DNA of 39,136 nt, from NCBI GenBank assembly GCA_051000395.1, contig JBPCOI010000060.1, positions 1 through 39,136 of the forward strand, in the 5' to 3' direction. The first letter of the stretch is position 1. The number at the start of each line of letters is the position of its first letter. The notes beneath the pieces were generated by a model. The model was not told the origin of the DNA and did no database searches. It saw nothing but the letters and a program-made list of their open reading frames with translations. The DNA comes from JBPCOI01 sp051000395 (lineage in GTDB: Bacteria > Actinomycetota > Actinomycetes > Mycobacteriales > Jatrophihabitantaceae). Below, piece by piece: positions 1-8,927 of this stretch. A program made the position numbers and the translations under genes.

Positions 1-304
1 GTCCGCGCGCGGGAGGTGCCGCGGCGAAGGTGGGCCAGGGCGCCCAGTCGAGATCGCGATCGGCAAGCAGCACCGGAACCAGCACCCGCACGCCCCGCTC
101 GGTCAGCGCATCGAGCAGTTCCACCGAGCCGGGCTCGGTGCGCAGCGGAACGTAGCCGGCCACGCAACGCCAGCCCAGCGCGACGCTGCGGGCCAGTACC
201 GCGTCGCGAACGGCGCTGCGGGCCAGCTCGACGTCCGCTCCGCACCGGGCAGCGCGGGCGGCGCTCAGCTCGCGGCGCAGCCGGGCCTTCTCCTCGCGAT
301 GCAT
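1..304 (-). CDS. 5-formyltetrahydrofolate cyclo-ligase, N-terminal part (runs off the window)
   Basis: Reading the minus strand from an ATG at 304-302 gives MHREEKARLRRELSAARAAR, then GYVPLRTEPGS and a hydrophobic VRVLVPVLLADRDLDW stretch, which is the usual N-terminal pattern of 5-formyl-THF cyclo-ligase (methenyltetrahydrofolate synthetase). This enzyme converts 5-formyl-THF to methenyl-THF with ATP in the cytoplasm. About 101 codons are present; the C-terminal half lies left of the window. Its divergent position next to galU, with only 31 bases between the two start codons, matches the arrangement in mycobacteria and other actinobacteria. Family assignment is from sequence pattern and context. 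Confidence 0.85.
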   Translation of the reverse strand, partial: MHREEKARLRRELSAARAARCGADVELARSAVRDAVLARSVALGWRCVAGYVPLRTEPGSVELLDALTERGVRVLVPVLLADRDLDWAPWPTFAAAPPARG

Positions 305-335
305 AGCGCCATTGTCGCCCGGTTAGTCTCGCTTC

Positions 336-1277
336 ATGTCCAGCTCCGCCGCCGACGGCAACCGGTCGGTCCGCAGGGCGCTCATCCCGGCAGCCGGTCG
401 CGGCACCCGATTCCTGCCGCTGACGAAGGCCGTCCCCAAGGAACTCGTGCCCATCGTCAGCACACCCACCGTGGAACTGGTCGTCGCCGAGGCGGCCGAG
501 CACGGTGCACGCGACGTGCTGCTCGTGCTCGGCCCCGGAAAGGACGTGGTCGCCGAGTACTTCGTGCCGGATCGCGGACTCGAAGACGTCCTGGCGGCGA
601 AGGGCGACGACCAGGGGTTGGCCGCCGTGCGACGGGCCTGCGCACTCGCCACGATCCATCGCGTCGAGCAGCTCGACGCGCGCGGCCTCGGCGACGCCGT
701 CGCGCACGGTGAGCAGTTCGCGGACGGGCAGGCGCTGGCGGTGCTGCTGCCCGACGATGTTGTCGACGAGCGCGACGACCTGCTCGGGCCGATGATCGTG
801 ACCTTTGCCGAGCACGGGGGCGCCGTCATCGGACTGATCGACGTGCCACGTGCCGAGATCAGCCGGTACGGGTGCGCGGTGCCCGCCGAGGGCACCGACC
901 CGCACGCCGACGTCGTCCGGATCGTCGATCTCGTCGAGAAGCCGGACCCGCAGGACGCGCCGAGCACGCTCGCCGTCATCGGGCGTTACGTGCTGCCGCC
1001 GCAGATCTTCGACGCGTTGCGCGCGACGCAGCCCGGCTCGGGTGGGGAGATCCAGTTGACCGACGCCATTCGCATCCTGGCGCAGCGCGGCGTGCCGGTG
1101 CACGGTGTGATCTTCCGCGGGCGCCGCTACGACACCGGCAACCGCCTGGACTACGTCAAGGCTGTCGTCCAACTCGCCGAGCGCCACCCGGAGATCGGCG
1201 CGGAGTTCAGCAGCTGGCTGCGGGACTATGTGTCGGGAGCCGGCGCACCGACACCGAGGGGACCGAGCTGTGGCTGA
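336..1277 (+). CDS. galU: UTP--glucose-1-phosphate uridylyltransferase
   Basis: The 313-residue product makes UDP-glucose from UTP and glucose-1-phosphate, a precursor for cell-wall and storage glycans. It begins with the nucleotidyltransferase signature ALIPAAGRGTRFLPLTKAVP (about residues 14-34) containing the GxGTR loop and the activating lysine, followed by KELVPI and TVELVVAEA. Further GalU hallmarks are the DD pair in VLLPDDVV (about residue 140), LVEKP (about 200) and GGEIQLTDAI (about 240). Length is normal for bacterial GalU. The stop codon overlaps the GTG start of glp, so the two are probably translationally coupled. The ATG chosen is the first possible after the divergent promoter gap of 31 bases. 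Confidence 0.95.
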   Translation: MSSSAADGNRSVRRALIPAAGRGTRFLPLTKAVPKELVPIVSTPTVELVVAEAAEHGARDVLLVLGPGKDVVAEYFVPDRGLEDVLAAKGDDQGLAAVRRACALATIHRVEQLDARGLGDAVAHGEQFADGQALAVLLPDDVVDERDDLLGPMIVTFAEHGGAVIGLIDVPRAEISRYGCAVPAEGTDPHADVVRIVDLVEKPDPQDAPSTLAVIGRYVLPPQIFDALRATQPGSGGEIQLTDAIRILAQRGVPVHGVIFRGRRYDTGNRLDYVKAVVQLAERHPEIGAEFSSWLRDYVSGAGAPTPRGPSCG

Positions 1278-2511
1278 GGACACCGGACTTCGGACGGTCG
1301 ATGAGCATCTCACGGCCGTGCTCGACGGCATCGGTTCGATCGACCCCATCGAACTGACCCTGCTCGACGCGCAGGGCCTGCTGCTCGCCGAGAGCGTGAC
1401 CAGCGACGTCCCGCTTCCCGGCTTCGACAACTCGGCGATGGATGGCTACGCGGTGCGCGCGGTCGACACGCGCGACGCGTCGGCCGAGCGTCCCACCGTG
1501 CTGCCGGTCGTGGGGGACGTGGTCGCGGGCGCGAAGACGCGCGGCGGCATGGGTCCTGGCCTGAGCATGCGGATCATGACCGGAGCGCCCATTCCGGCCG
1601 GTGCCGACGCCGTCATCCCGCTCGAGGACACCGACCGTGGTGTCGCGAAGGTGGCGATCCGCAGGCCGGTCCAAGGCGGCGAGTGCCTGCGCCGGGCGGG
1701 CGAGGACCTACCCGCGGGGGCGCCCGCGCTCGCTGCCGGAGCCGCACTTGGGCCGCAGCAGATCGCACTGCTGGCCGCCATCGGCCGCGACCGCGTCCTC
1801 GTCCGCCCGCGCCCGCGGGTACTCGTCATCTCCACCGGGAGCGAACTCACCGAGGTGGGCCACCGGCCGTCCTTCGGCGAGGTCGCCGACGCCAACTCCT
1901 ACCTCGTCGCGGCCGCGGCCAAGGACGCCGGGGCCGACGCGCGCCGGTACGGCATCGTTCCGGATGACCATTCGACGTTGCTCGACGTCCTGGAGAGCCA
2001 GCTGCTTCGGGCGGACGTCCTTGTCACCACCGGCGGGGTCAGCATGGGGGCCTTCGACGTGGTGAAGCAGGCACTCAGCGAGCTCGGCACGGTCGAGTTC
2101 ACCCGCGTCGCGATGCAGCCCGGAAAGCCGCAGGGATTCGGTCACCTCGGGAACAGCGTGCCGATCTTCTGTCTGCCGGGAAACCCGGTCAGCGCGCTGG
2201 TGTCCTTCGAGGTGTTCGTCCGTCCCGCGATCCGCAAGCTGCTCGGCAAGCGAAACCTGCAGCGTGCGACCGTGCAAGCCGTCTCGCTCGAGCGCCTCGA
2301 CAGCCCGGCCGGCGTGCGCCAGTACCGTCGCGGCGTGCTGCATCGAGAGGCCACCGGCGGCTACAGCGTGTCGCTCGTCGGCGGCGCGGGTTCGCACCTG
2401 ATCGCGTCCATGGCCTCGTCCAACTGCCTGGTCGTGGTCGACGAGGAGGTCACCGAGGTGGTCACGGGGTCGCGGGTAACCGTGATCCCGCTGCTGCTCG
2501 CGAATCGCTGA
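1270..2511 (+). CDS. glp: Gephyrin-like MoeA-family protein Glp
   Basis: The 413-residue product has the MoeA/gephyrin-E architecture. It shows PLPGFDNSAMDGYAVRA near residue 40, the MPT-binding TGGVSMGAFDVV loop near residue 255, and LPGNPVSALVSFEVFVRP near residue 305. MoeA proteins insert molybdate into adenylylated molybdopterin. In corynebacteria a MoeA-like protein next to galU, called Glp, instead works with FtsZ and the membrane receptor GlpR in division. The presence of a glpR-like gene two genes downstream favours the Glp reading, but the sequence alone cannot separate the two. I chose GTG 1270, which overlaps galU by eight bases; an in-frame ATG at 1228 would add 14 residues lying inside galU. 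Confidence 0.88.
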   Translation: MAEDTGLRTVDEHLTAVLDGIGSIDPIELTLLDAQGLLLAESVTSDVPLPGFDNSAMDGYAVRAVDTRDASAERPTVLPVVGDVVAGAKTRGGMGPGLSMRIMTGAPIPAGADAVIPLEDTDRGVAKVAIRRPVQGGECLRRAGEDLPAGAPALAAGAALGPQQIALLAAIGRDRVLVRPRPRVLVISTGSELTEVGHRPSFGEVADANSYLVAAAAKDAGADARRYGIVPDDHSTLLDVLESQLLRADVLVTTGGVSMGAFDVVKQALSELGTVEFTRVAMQPGKPQGFGHLGNSVPIFCLPGNPVSALVSFEVFVRPAIRKLLGKRNLQRATVQAVSLERLDSPAGVRQYRRGVLHREATGGYSVSLVGGAGSHLIASMASSNCLVVVDEEVTEVVTGSRVTVIPLLLANR

Positions 2512-2519
2512 CGGCCGGT

Positions 2520-3152
2520 ATGAGCGGTCATCCAGGCTGGCCGGCGAAGGTGTCGGCCGGCCCGGTGCTCCTGCGGGCGCCGCGCCTTCGTGATGCCCGC
2601 GCGTGGAGCGAGATCCGGCTGCGCAACGAGACCTGGCTGGCGAGCTGGGAGCCGTCCTCGCCGCTGAGTTGGGTCGATCGCAACTCCCTCGGCGCGTGGC
2701 CCGGGTGGAACTCGGCGCTGCGCAAGGCGGCCCGGCGCGGGACCATGCTGCCGTTCATGATCGGCTACGGCGGGCGGGTGGTCGGGCAGATGAACGCCGC
2801 GAACGTCGTCCACGGGGTGCAGCGCTCCTGCACGGTCGGCTACTGGCTGGACCGTGCCGTGGCCGGACGCGGCATCGCGCCGACCGCGCTGGCGTTGCTG
2901 ATCGACCACTGCTTCTTGGCGGCCGGGCTGCACCGCGTCGAGGTCGACATCCGTCCGGAGAACGCGGCGAGCCTGCGCGTCGTGGAGAAACTCGGCCTGC
3001 GCCAAGAGGGCTACTACGTGCGCTATCTCGACATCGATGGCTCGTGGCGCGATCATGTCGCGTTCGCGGTGACCGCGGAGGAGGCGCAGGCGCGCCCGTT
3101 GCTCTCGCGCCTGCCCGCCTTGCCGCCGCCGCCGGCGTGGCGCGACCGGTAG
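2520..3152 (+). CDS. rimJ: GNAT N-acetyltransferase, RimJ/RimL type
   Basis: The 210-residue product has the RimJ-type order: VLLRAPRLRDARAWSEIRLRNE at the start, VVGQMNAANVV strand in the middle, GYWLDRAVAGRGIAPTAL (acetyl-CoA pyrophosphate loop, about residues 110-130), and HRVEVDIRPENAASLRVVEKLGL followed by EGYYVRYLDIDGSWRDHVAFA, the classic Asn/Ser-containing end of the fold. These enzymes transfer acetyl from acetyl-CoA to N-terminal amines of ribosomal or other proteins. Eight bases separate it from glp, and the galU-glp-rimJ order is conserved in actinobacteria. Substrate is not known; the symbol reflects position and family only. Confidence 0.85.
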   Translation: MSGHPGWPAKVSAGPVLLRAPRLRDARAWSEIRLRNETWLASWEPSSPLSWVDRNSLGAWPGWNSALRKAARRGTMLPFMIGYGGRVVGQMNAANVVHGVQRSCTVGYWLDRAVAGRGIAPTALALLIDHCFLAAGLHRVEVDIRPENAASLRVVEKLGLRQEGYYVRYLDIDGSWRDHVAFAVTAEEAQARPLLSRLPALPPPPAWRDR

Positions 3153-3336
3153 GACTCGGCGTTCCGGCGCGGCCGGTGGCGGGGTGGCGGCATCGGCCGG
3201 CCCGGCGACCGGCGGTCTGCCATGGCTCGGGCTCGGACGAGATCACGCCGCCGCCTCGCCGACACGCCGGGCCACGTACCCGATTCGGACCGTCACGCTA
3301 GCTAACTTGAACGCCAGGCTTGTGACTGGTGTGACT

Positions 3337-3341
3337 GGAGG
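3337..3341 (+). promoter_or_regulatory. Ribosome binding site deciding the glpR start
   Basis: A GGAGG lies six bases before the GTG at 3348. This supports the GTG over the nearby in-frame ATG codons at 3360 and 3363. No clear terminator or strong promoter boxes were found in the 195-base gap between the acetyltransferase gene and this site. Confidence 0.7.
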
Positions 3342-3347
3342 TACGAA

Positions 3348-4028
3348 GTGCTGTCGCCGATGATGACCGTCGTCGTGCTCGCCGTCCTCTGGTTGATCGT
3401 GGTCGTGCCGATGGTGGTGCGCCGCAACGACGAGCGGCGGCGCGAGCGTTCGGTCGACGGTTTCGGCCGGGCGATGCGCGCGCTCGGCCGGCGGACGCAG
3501 ACCAGCGAGTCGCACTCGGAGATCTTCGTCACGCGCGAGCATCAGGCTGCCGCGCCCGCAACTGCTGCCCGTCGCCCCGTGCCCGCTGCCCAGGAGGCGC
3601 TGATGTACCCCGTCGACCGCTCGGAGATGTCCGAGGCGCGCGTGCAGATGATGGCGCGGCGGCGCCGCTCGCTCGGGTTGCTCGTTGCCGGTTCGGTGGT
3701 CTTCGGGCTGCTCGCGTTGATCATGGGCGGCATGATGTGGTTGCTGGCTGCGCCGTTCCTGGTCGGGCTCGCCGGGTACTTCTACTTCCTGCGCAACCAG
3801 GCGCTGCGGGACCGGGAGCGGCGGATGACGCGGCAGCAGCGCGCCGCAGTGCGCCGTCCCGCCGGTTACGACGCCACGTCCGAACTCGGCCGTTTCGAGG
3901 AGCAGCCGGAGTCCGTGGTGCGCATCGACGACGACGACGTCGAGCTGCACAACCTCGACACAATCGACCTCACCGGGCTCTACAACGAGGAAACAGCCGA
4001 GGCTGCTGCGCAGCGCCGGGCCTCCTGA
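3348..4028 (+). CDS. glpR: GlpR/SepX-type division-associated membrane protein
   Basis: The 226-residue product has an N-terminal membrane helix (about residues 5-24) and then a conserved basic segment RRNDERRRERSVDGFGRAMRALG. A low-complexity linker is followed by two adjacent helices (about residues 105-145) and a long acidic C-terminal cytoplasmic tail with a DDDDVE run. This layout and its place after galU-glp-rimJ match GlpR of corynebacteria (membrane partner of Glp) and SepX of Streptomyces, both tied to the divisome. The identification rests on architecture, the conserved first 60 residues and synteny. The gene starts with GTG and ends 46 bases before the tRNA. Confidence 0.7.
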   Translation: MLSPMMTVVVLAVLWLIVVVPMVVRRNDERRRERSVDGFGRAMRALGRRTQTSESHSEIFVTREHQAAAPATAARRPVPAAQEALMYPVDRSEMSEARVQMMARRRRSLGLLVAGSVVFGLLALIMGGMMWLLAAPFLVGLAGYFYFLRNQALRDRERRMTRQQRAAVRRPAGYDATSELGRFEEQPESVVRIDDDDVELHNLDTIDLTGLYNEETAEAAAQRRAS

Positions 4029-4074
4029 GCGACTGCTACCCTGATCGTCGGCCTTCACCAGGCCGCCCGTAGTC

Positions 4075-4153
<79 letters not shown>

Positions 4154-4206
4154 AAATCCGTGCCCTCGAGGGTCCTGCTGATATCGAACGAGTCCGGTCT
4201 TGCGGC

Positions 4207-4229
4207 TACTTCAGCAGATTACTTCAGCA
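4207..4229. repeat. Short direct repeat downstream of tRNA-Ala
   Basis: TACTTCAGCA occurs at 4207-4216 and again at 4220-4229, a 13-base period. The 150 bases between the tRNA and the IS481-type element hold no gene. Such short repeats near a tRNA attachment site can be arm-type integrase or excisionase sites, but nothing here proves that role. Confidence 0.4.
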
Positions 4230-4301
4230 ACCTCGCGTGTGCGTCTCCGGTTGATGCTGGGCAGGTCGTGTTCGGCTCCTTGGCGACAGTTTCTGGACGC
4301 G

Positions 4302-4345
4302 GTTCCGGTTGGTGGGTGACACCAGTTCCGGTTGGTGGGTGACAC
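4302..4345. repeat. 21-base direct repeat at the left side of the IS481-type element
   Basis: The same 21 bases, from GTTCCGG to GTGACAC, occur at 4302-4322 and 4325-4345 with two bases between. They directly precede the transposase reading frame and probably belong to the element's end region as transposase-binding repeats or a duplicated terminal repeat. I could not find an inverted copy right of the transposase, so the right terminus seems lost. Confidence 0.6.
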
Positions 4346-4408
4346 TCTGCTGCTCTCCGCGGCTGGGCTTTGCGCTGCGGTTTTTTTCCGTAGCGAGGGG
4401 AGCTCGTC

Positions 4409-5578
4409 GTGCTGGTGGCGCTGGGGTTGGTGGAGCAGCGGTATCAGGCGGTCCGGGAGGTGTTGGACGGCTCGTCGGTGACGGCGGTTGCGCGCCGGTA
4501 TGGGGTGGCGAGGCAGACGGTGCATGCATGGCTGCGCCGCTATGCCGACGGCAACGGGCTGAACGGTCTGGCTGATCGGTCCTCGAAGCCGGCGTCGTGT
4601 CCGCATCAGATGCCGCCGCGGGTGGAGGCGCGGATCGTGGCGTTGCGGGTAGCGCATCCGGCGTGGGGTCCTTCGACGATTCTGTGGCATCTGGAGCGGG
4701 AGGGAGTGGGCCCGTTGCCGGGGCGTTCGTCGGTGTATCGGGCGTTGGTGCGTCACGGTCTGGTGGATGCGGAGAAGCGGCGGCGTAAGCGCAGCGACTA
4801 CAAGCGTTGGGAACGTGGCCGGTCGATGGAGCTGTGGCAGATGGACATCGTCGGGCGGTTCTTCCTGGCCGATGGCACCGAGCTGTCGGCGGTGACCGGC
4901 ATCGATGACCACTCTCGGTTCTGCGTCAGCGCCCGCTTGGTGGTGCGGGCGACGGGCGAAGCCGGTGTGTGAGGCGTTGGTGTTGGCGCTGCGGACGCAT
5001 GGGGTGCCGGAGGCGATCTTGACGGACAACGGGAAGGTGTTCACTGCCCGGTTTGGTCGGGGTCCGGGTCCGGTGTTGTTCGACCGGATCTGCGCCGAGA
5101 ACGGGGTGCGGCATCTGTTGACGGCGCCGTATTCGCCAACCACGACGGGCAAGGTGGAGCGGTTTCACAAGACGCTGCGGGCCGGGTGGGGCCGTCCGAA
5201 CGAGAGAGTCTTCGCCACGCTCGAGCTGGCGCCGGCCTCGCTGGACGCGTGGGTGATCGAATACAACACTGCGCGCCCGCACCAGTCGATCGGCAACCGT
5301 CCGCCGGCCGAGCGGTTCTCGCTTGCGGCGGTGCGGGCTGTCGAGATCACCGAGCAGGAGCCGGCGCGTCCAGGGGCCGGTCGGGCGCCAAGAGTGTCAC
5401 GGTGGGTCGATCAGGGCGGGATGATCAGCATGGCCGGGTTCAAGTACCGGTCGGGCACTCGTTCGCCGGTGAGCACGTGGAGATCGTCGTGGTCGACGGG
5501 GTGGTCGAGATCTGGCACCACGGGGCGCTGGTCGCCTCCCATGCGCAGCGGCTGCGGGCCGACCAGCTCAGCCGTTGA
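4409..5578 (+). pseudogene. IS481-family transposase, broken by two frameshifts
   Basis: Joined across frames the product is a full-length IS481-type transposase of about 389 residues. A helix-turn-helix start (VARRYGVARQTVHAWLRRYA) is followed by the DDE core MELWQMDIVG, LTDNGKVF and SPTTTGKVERFHKTL, and a C-terminal tail ending RADQLSR. The frame is lost near 4962, where one extra C separates GEA from VCEALVLAL. It is regained near 5449 by loss of one base between KYR and GHSFAGEHVEIVV. The two lesions cancel, so this is a decayed single gene rather than a two-frame design. IS481 members normally use one frame. Confidence 0.85.
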
Positions 5579-5742
5579 CCAGTTCGCCGCCGACGCGCTG
5601 CAGTCCGCTGGAAATCTCCACTTCGCGCGACTCGAGATCGACCATTGGCCAGGTCAGCCCGAGGACCTCACCGCGGCGCAGTCCCGGGATCAGGATGAGC
5701 ACGACGGCCGTGGTGACTTTCAACCACTGCTGAGACGTTCCC
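5579..5742 (-). pseudogene. Tyrosine integrase remnant (start of catalytic domain)
   Basis: On the minus strand an open frame reads TAVVLILIPGLRRGEVLGL followed by TWPMVDLESREVEISSGLQR and VGGELV. This is box I of phage-type tyrosine recombinases, including the catalytic arginine in GLRRGE. Only about 50 residues remain. The C-terminal part with the His-x-x-Arg and Tyr motifs is missing, and the fragment stops where the IS481-type transposase gene ends, which suggests the IS or a rearrangement cut it. It points toward tRNA-Ala, the usual orientation of an integrase beside its tRNA target. Confidence 0.75.
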
Positions 5743-5751
5743 AACACGCTC

Positions 5752-8700
5752 TCAGAGGGACCAAGACGGTTCGATGCCGAGTTCGTCGTACAGCCTGCGC
5801 CGGCAGTCGCTGTAGGCGCGGCGCGCGGCGGCCGGGTCGCCCGCGTGCGTGTGTGCCTCGGCGATGATGCGGTACGCGGATTCGCGGTACGGATCCTCGT
5901 CGATGATGCGCCGGGCCAATGCGGCGGCGGTACTGTATTGACCTTGTTCGAGGTGAGTACGTGCGGTGCTGTCACACAGCTGGATGAAGGTGGCCTGGCA
6001 AGCATCGCGTGTCGGGCGCAGCCAATCGGTGTACGGCGCCTCGGCTATGAACGGACCGTGGTAGAGATCGATGGCCTTGAGCGCCGCGGTAAGGGAGTCC
6101 TCGCCCGTGCCGGCCGTCGCCAGGTCGGTGAGCGCCGAGAACTCGTCTATATCGATCTGAATCGCAGGCTTGAGGTGAATCCGTTCGGCCGTAGCGCCGA
6201 CTAGTTCGCCCGGCGCGCGGGGTGATCGCGCTGGCTCCAGGACATGGCGCAGGGCGTGCAGCGATACGCGGAACTTCGCGTTGGAAGCGTCGGCGTCGCC
6301 GTCTGGCCACAGAATGTCGATCGCTTCCTCGCGGGCGATGGCATGGGTGGTGCGACTGCATAGCAGCCAGAGGATCTCCATAGCCTTGCGCCGAGCCCAT
6401 TGCGTCTCCGCGATCGGGATCCCGCCGCGGTAGACGCTAAAGCGACCGAGTGTCGTGATCTGCAGGACCGGAGCCTTAACATCGGTCGAGGGATGGAGGC
6501 TTCGTGGAGCGCTGGGAGCGATTCGCGCCAGCAGGTAGTCGCTATACTTCTGCGCGCCGGGCACGCCGCGGGCAGCCTGCAGCCAGCGGACCCGGTCTTC
6601 TAGGCTGGTCAGGCCAAGCCAGGAGGAGCGGATCCACACATCGTCCAGGGCTAGTCGCGCAGTGGTGGTGATCGCGGCGCGGGCGTGATGAGCGAAGGTG
6701 TCATCGGCGGTCAGGGCGATATGACCAAGCCAGATGTAAGCGATCAGGGGCATGTAGGCGTCGCCACAGCGCTGGGCTATCCCCGCGGCGTCGTGGAGCC
6801 AGCCGGCGGCCGACGGGTGCTGTTGGTGCGCACCCGCGACGCCGACGGCAAGCGTCGCCATCGCAGCGAGGTAGTGATCGCCTGCAGCGGTGAGCGTCTG
6901 GATCGCGTCGTGCCCGAACTCCATGGCGTTACCGAACTCACCGATGCGCCCGGCGTGAATGGTGAGTCCGATCAGTGGTTCGGCGCGGAATCGCGGCACT
7001 TGGATCGAGGTCGCCACGGACAGCGCCTCCTGGAATGCCTTCTCGGCTGCGGGCAGCGCGTCGGGTTCGGCGCGGCAGAGCATGGCAATGCCTAGACGTC
7101 CGGTACACAGGCATTCCAGGATCGGCGAGCTCAGTCGTTGCCCTAGTTCGGCGCCGTGTCGAGCGTGCTCTTCGGCGGCGGCGGACTTGCCCAGCAGCGC
7201 GTAGATCCAGGACAGCAGAGCGGCGTCTTCCCGGTGGGCGTGCGGTATCCGATTGCTGTCTGGGGACGGACGGGACTCCAACGCCGCGCAGGCTCGGTGC
7301 AGGTCGCCTTGGCGCACCAGCAGGCGAATTGCGCTCGCCCGTGTACCGGGCGATGGGTCAGCCGACAGGGCGCGATGACGCCGTTCAGCTCGGCTCAGTC
7401 GTCCCTCGTTGACGAGATTCTCCGCGACCAAGGCGCGCCATGCGTTGCGCTGGATGTCGGTCAACTCCCGGCTGAGCAGTCCTGCGGAGTAGAGGATTGG
7501 CGCCGCCGCGGCTGGCTGCACGGTGTCCAGGTAGATCATGGCCTGACTCGTCAGTGCAGCGAAGCGTCCGCCCGCATCGCCGCTAGCGCTCAGCAGGTTC
7601 GCGGCCCGGGTTGCCTCGATGAGGGCTTTCGGGTACCGGCTGGTCAATCGCAGCGCGGTGCTTCTGGCAATCAGCAGGCTGGGATGACGGGCCAGGACGT
7701 CCTGCGGCAGCCCGTCGGTCAGCGCCAGCAAAGTCAACGCGCGGCCGCTCGCGATGAGTGAGTCGTTTATGAGGGCGATGTCTGCTGCGGCGTCTTCGTA
7801 CTGCAGTGCCCGCAGGCTGTGCCGTGCCGCGCTCTCGAATTCGCCGGTTCCGCGGAAATGCGCTGCTGCCCGCTGCTCAATGTCGCGGATTTGCGATTCG
7901 TTGAGCTGGCTGCGCAAGTATTCACGAAAGACGTGATGCAGCCGAAACAGACCGCCGCCGATATCGGCGCAGAACACGCCCGACTTGCCGATCTCGTTCA
8001 AGACGGCACGGGCGTCCTGAGGGGTGGATCGGCAGGTGTCGGCGCAGACGTCAGCCCCCAGCACTTCCAGGCAGGAGCACTGCAGAAGAAAGCTGCGGAT
8101 ATGGGGCGGTACCGTGCGCAGGACCTGATCGCCGAGATAGGTGAAGACCGCGGCCCGATTGTCGGGCAGCTCGCCGAGCAGCGCCTCCGGCTCGAGCTCG
8201 CGTTCGACTGCCTGCTGTCCCAGCATGTGCAGGCCGATCGGCCAGCCTTCGGTCTCCTCCGCCAGAAGCTGTGCGTGCACCTCGCTCAGCTCTAGTCCGA
8301 AGCTGACGCGAAATAGCTGTCGCACCTCGGCCGGGTTGAAGGCCAGCTCGGCTCTGCCGACGCAATGGATCCGACCGCTTGCGCGAGCCTTGATCCAGTG
8401 ACTGGACCCGATTTCGCGGCGGCTAACGATGATCAGCTGCAGTTGCTCGGGCAGCCGCTCGATCAGGCGTCCGACCGCCTGGTCCACTTGGGACTCGGCA
8501 ACCAGGTGGTAGTCGTCGAAGATCATGTGCAGTGAGCTTGGTTGGGCGACTATGGCGTCCAGGATGCTGTCAACGAGGTCCGGCCATGTGGGTGATCTTT
8601 CTGTGGCGCCCCTGCCGGCTGACACCGTGAGTCCGGGTAGGGCGGCAGCCAGCCCGGCTTGCAGGTGCGCGAGAAACACGAGCGGGTCACGGTCCGCGGA

Positions 8701-8913
8701 ACTCAGCGCATACCAGATGCGGGGCCCAGCGACGGTGAGCTGATCGGCGACGGTTGTCTTGCCGTAACCTGCGTCGGCCTCGATCAGCAGGACCGGCGCA
8801 GCCGCGACGTGCGCCGAGTCGGTCAGCGTGGTACGAGCGAGCAGGTCAGCCTCGGCGCGAGGTGGACGTAGTCGTGCGTGGTCAAGCCCCGACACAGCCT
8901 CAGGATAGGACAA
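5752..8913 (-). CDS. STAND ATPase-TPR-SARP (BTAD) transcriptional regulator
   Basis: The 1053-residue protein starts with a MalT-like NTPase: Walker A EADAGYGKTTVADQ (about residues 45-58) and Walker B LHMIFDDYHLV (about 130). A long helical-repeat region with many Ala-rich TPR-like pairs follows (about 330-800). The C-terminus is SARP-like: an OmpR-type winged helix (LGRFSVYRGG to RVSLHALRHVLEP, about 812-905) and a BTAD domain (IQIDIDEFSALTDLA to RRLYDELGIEP, about 915-1050). Proteins of this plan activate transcription from direct repeats near the -35 region on sensing a ligand. It is last in the minus-strand cluster, 14 bases after a hydrolase gene. The end (IEPSWSL) is a little short for a BTAD domain, so a few residues may have been lost at the junction with the integrase remnant. 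Confidence 0.88.
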   Translation of the reverse strand: MSYPEAVSGLDHARLRPPRAEADLLARTTLTDSAHVAAAPVLLIEADAGYGKTTVADQLTVAGPRIWYALSSADRDPLVFLAHLQAGLAAALPGLTVSAGRGATERSPTWPDLVDSILDAIVAQPSSLHMIFDDYHLVAESQVDQAVGRLIERLPEQLQLIIVSRREIGSSHWIKARASGRIHCVGRAELAFNPAEVRQLFRVSFGLELSEVHAQLLAEETEGWPIGLHMLGQQAVERELEPEALLGELPDNRAAVFTYLGDQVLRTVPPHIRSFLLQCSCLEVLGADVCADTCRSTPQDARAVLNEIGKSGVFCADIGGGLFRLHHVFREYLRSQLNESQIRDIEQRAAAHFRGTGEFESAARHSLRALQYEDAAADIALINDSLIASGRALTLLALTDGLPQDVLARHPSLLIARSTALRLTSRYPKALIEATRAANLLSASGDAGGRFAALTSQAMIYLDTVQPAAAAPILYSAGLLSRELTDIQRNAWRALVAENLVNEGRLSRAERRHRALSADPSPGTRASAIRLLVRQGDLHRACAALESRPSPDSNRIPHAHREDAALLSWIYALLGKSAAAEEHARHGAELGQRLSSPILECLCTGRLGIAMLCRAEPDALPAAEKAFQEALSVATSIQVPRFRAEPLIGLTIHAGRIGEFGNAMEFGHDAIQTLTAAGDHYLAAMATLAVGVAGAHQQHPSAAGWLHDAAGIAQRCGDAYMPLIAYIWLGHIALTADDTFAHHARAAITTTARLALDDVWIRSSWLGLTSLEDRVRWLQAARGVPGAQKYSDYLLARIAPSAPRSLHPSTDVKAPVLQITTLGRFSVYRGGIPIAETQWARRKAMEILWLLCSRTTHAIAREEAIDILWPDGDADASNAKFRVSLHALRHVLEPARSPRAPGELVGATAERIHLKPAIQIDIDEFSALTDLATAGTGEDSLTAALKAIDLYHGPFIAEAPYTDWLRPTRDACQATFIQLCDSTARTHLEQGQYSTAAALARRIIDEDPYRESAYRIIAEAHTHAGDPAAARRAYSDCRRRLYDELGIEPSWSL

Positions 8914-8927
8914 ACCGAGCCCGTCGA

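Noticed and set aside
4409..5578. Programmed frameshifting in the IS481-type transposase
   Set aside because: No slippery heptamer at the two break points, the shifts are of opposite sign and the family uses one frame, so decay is simpler.
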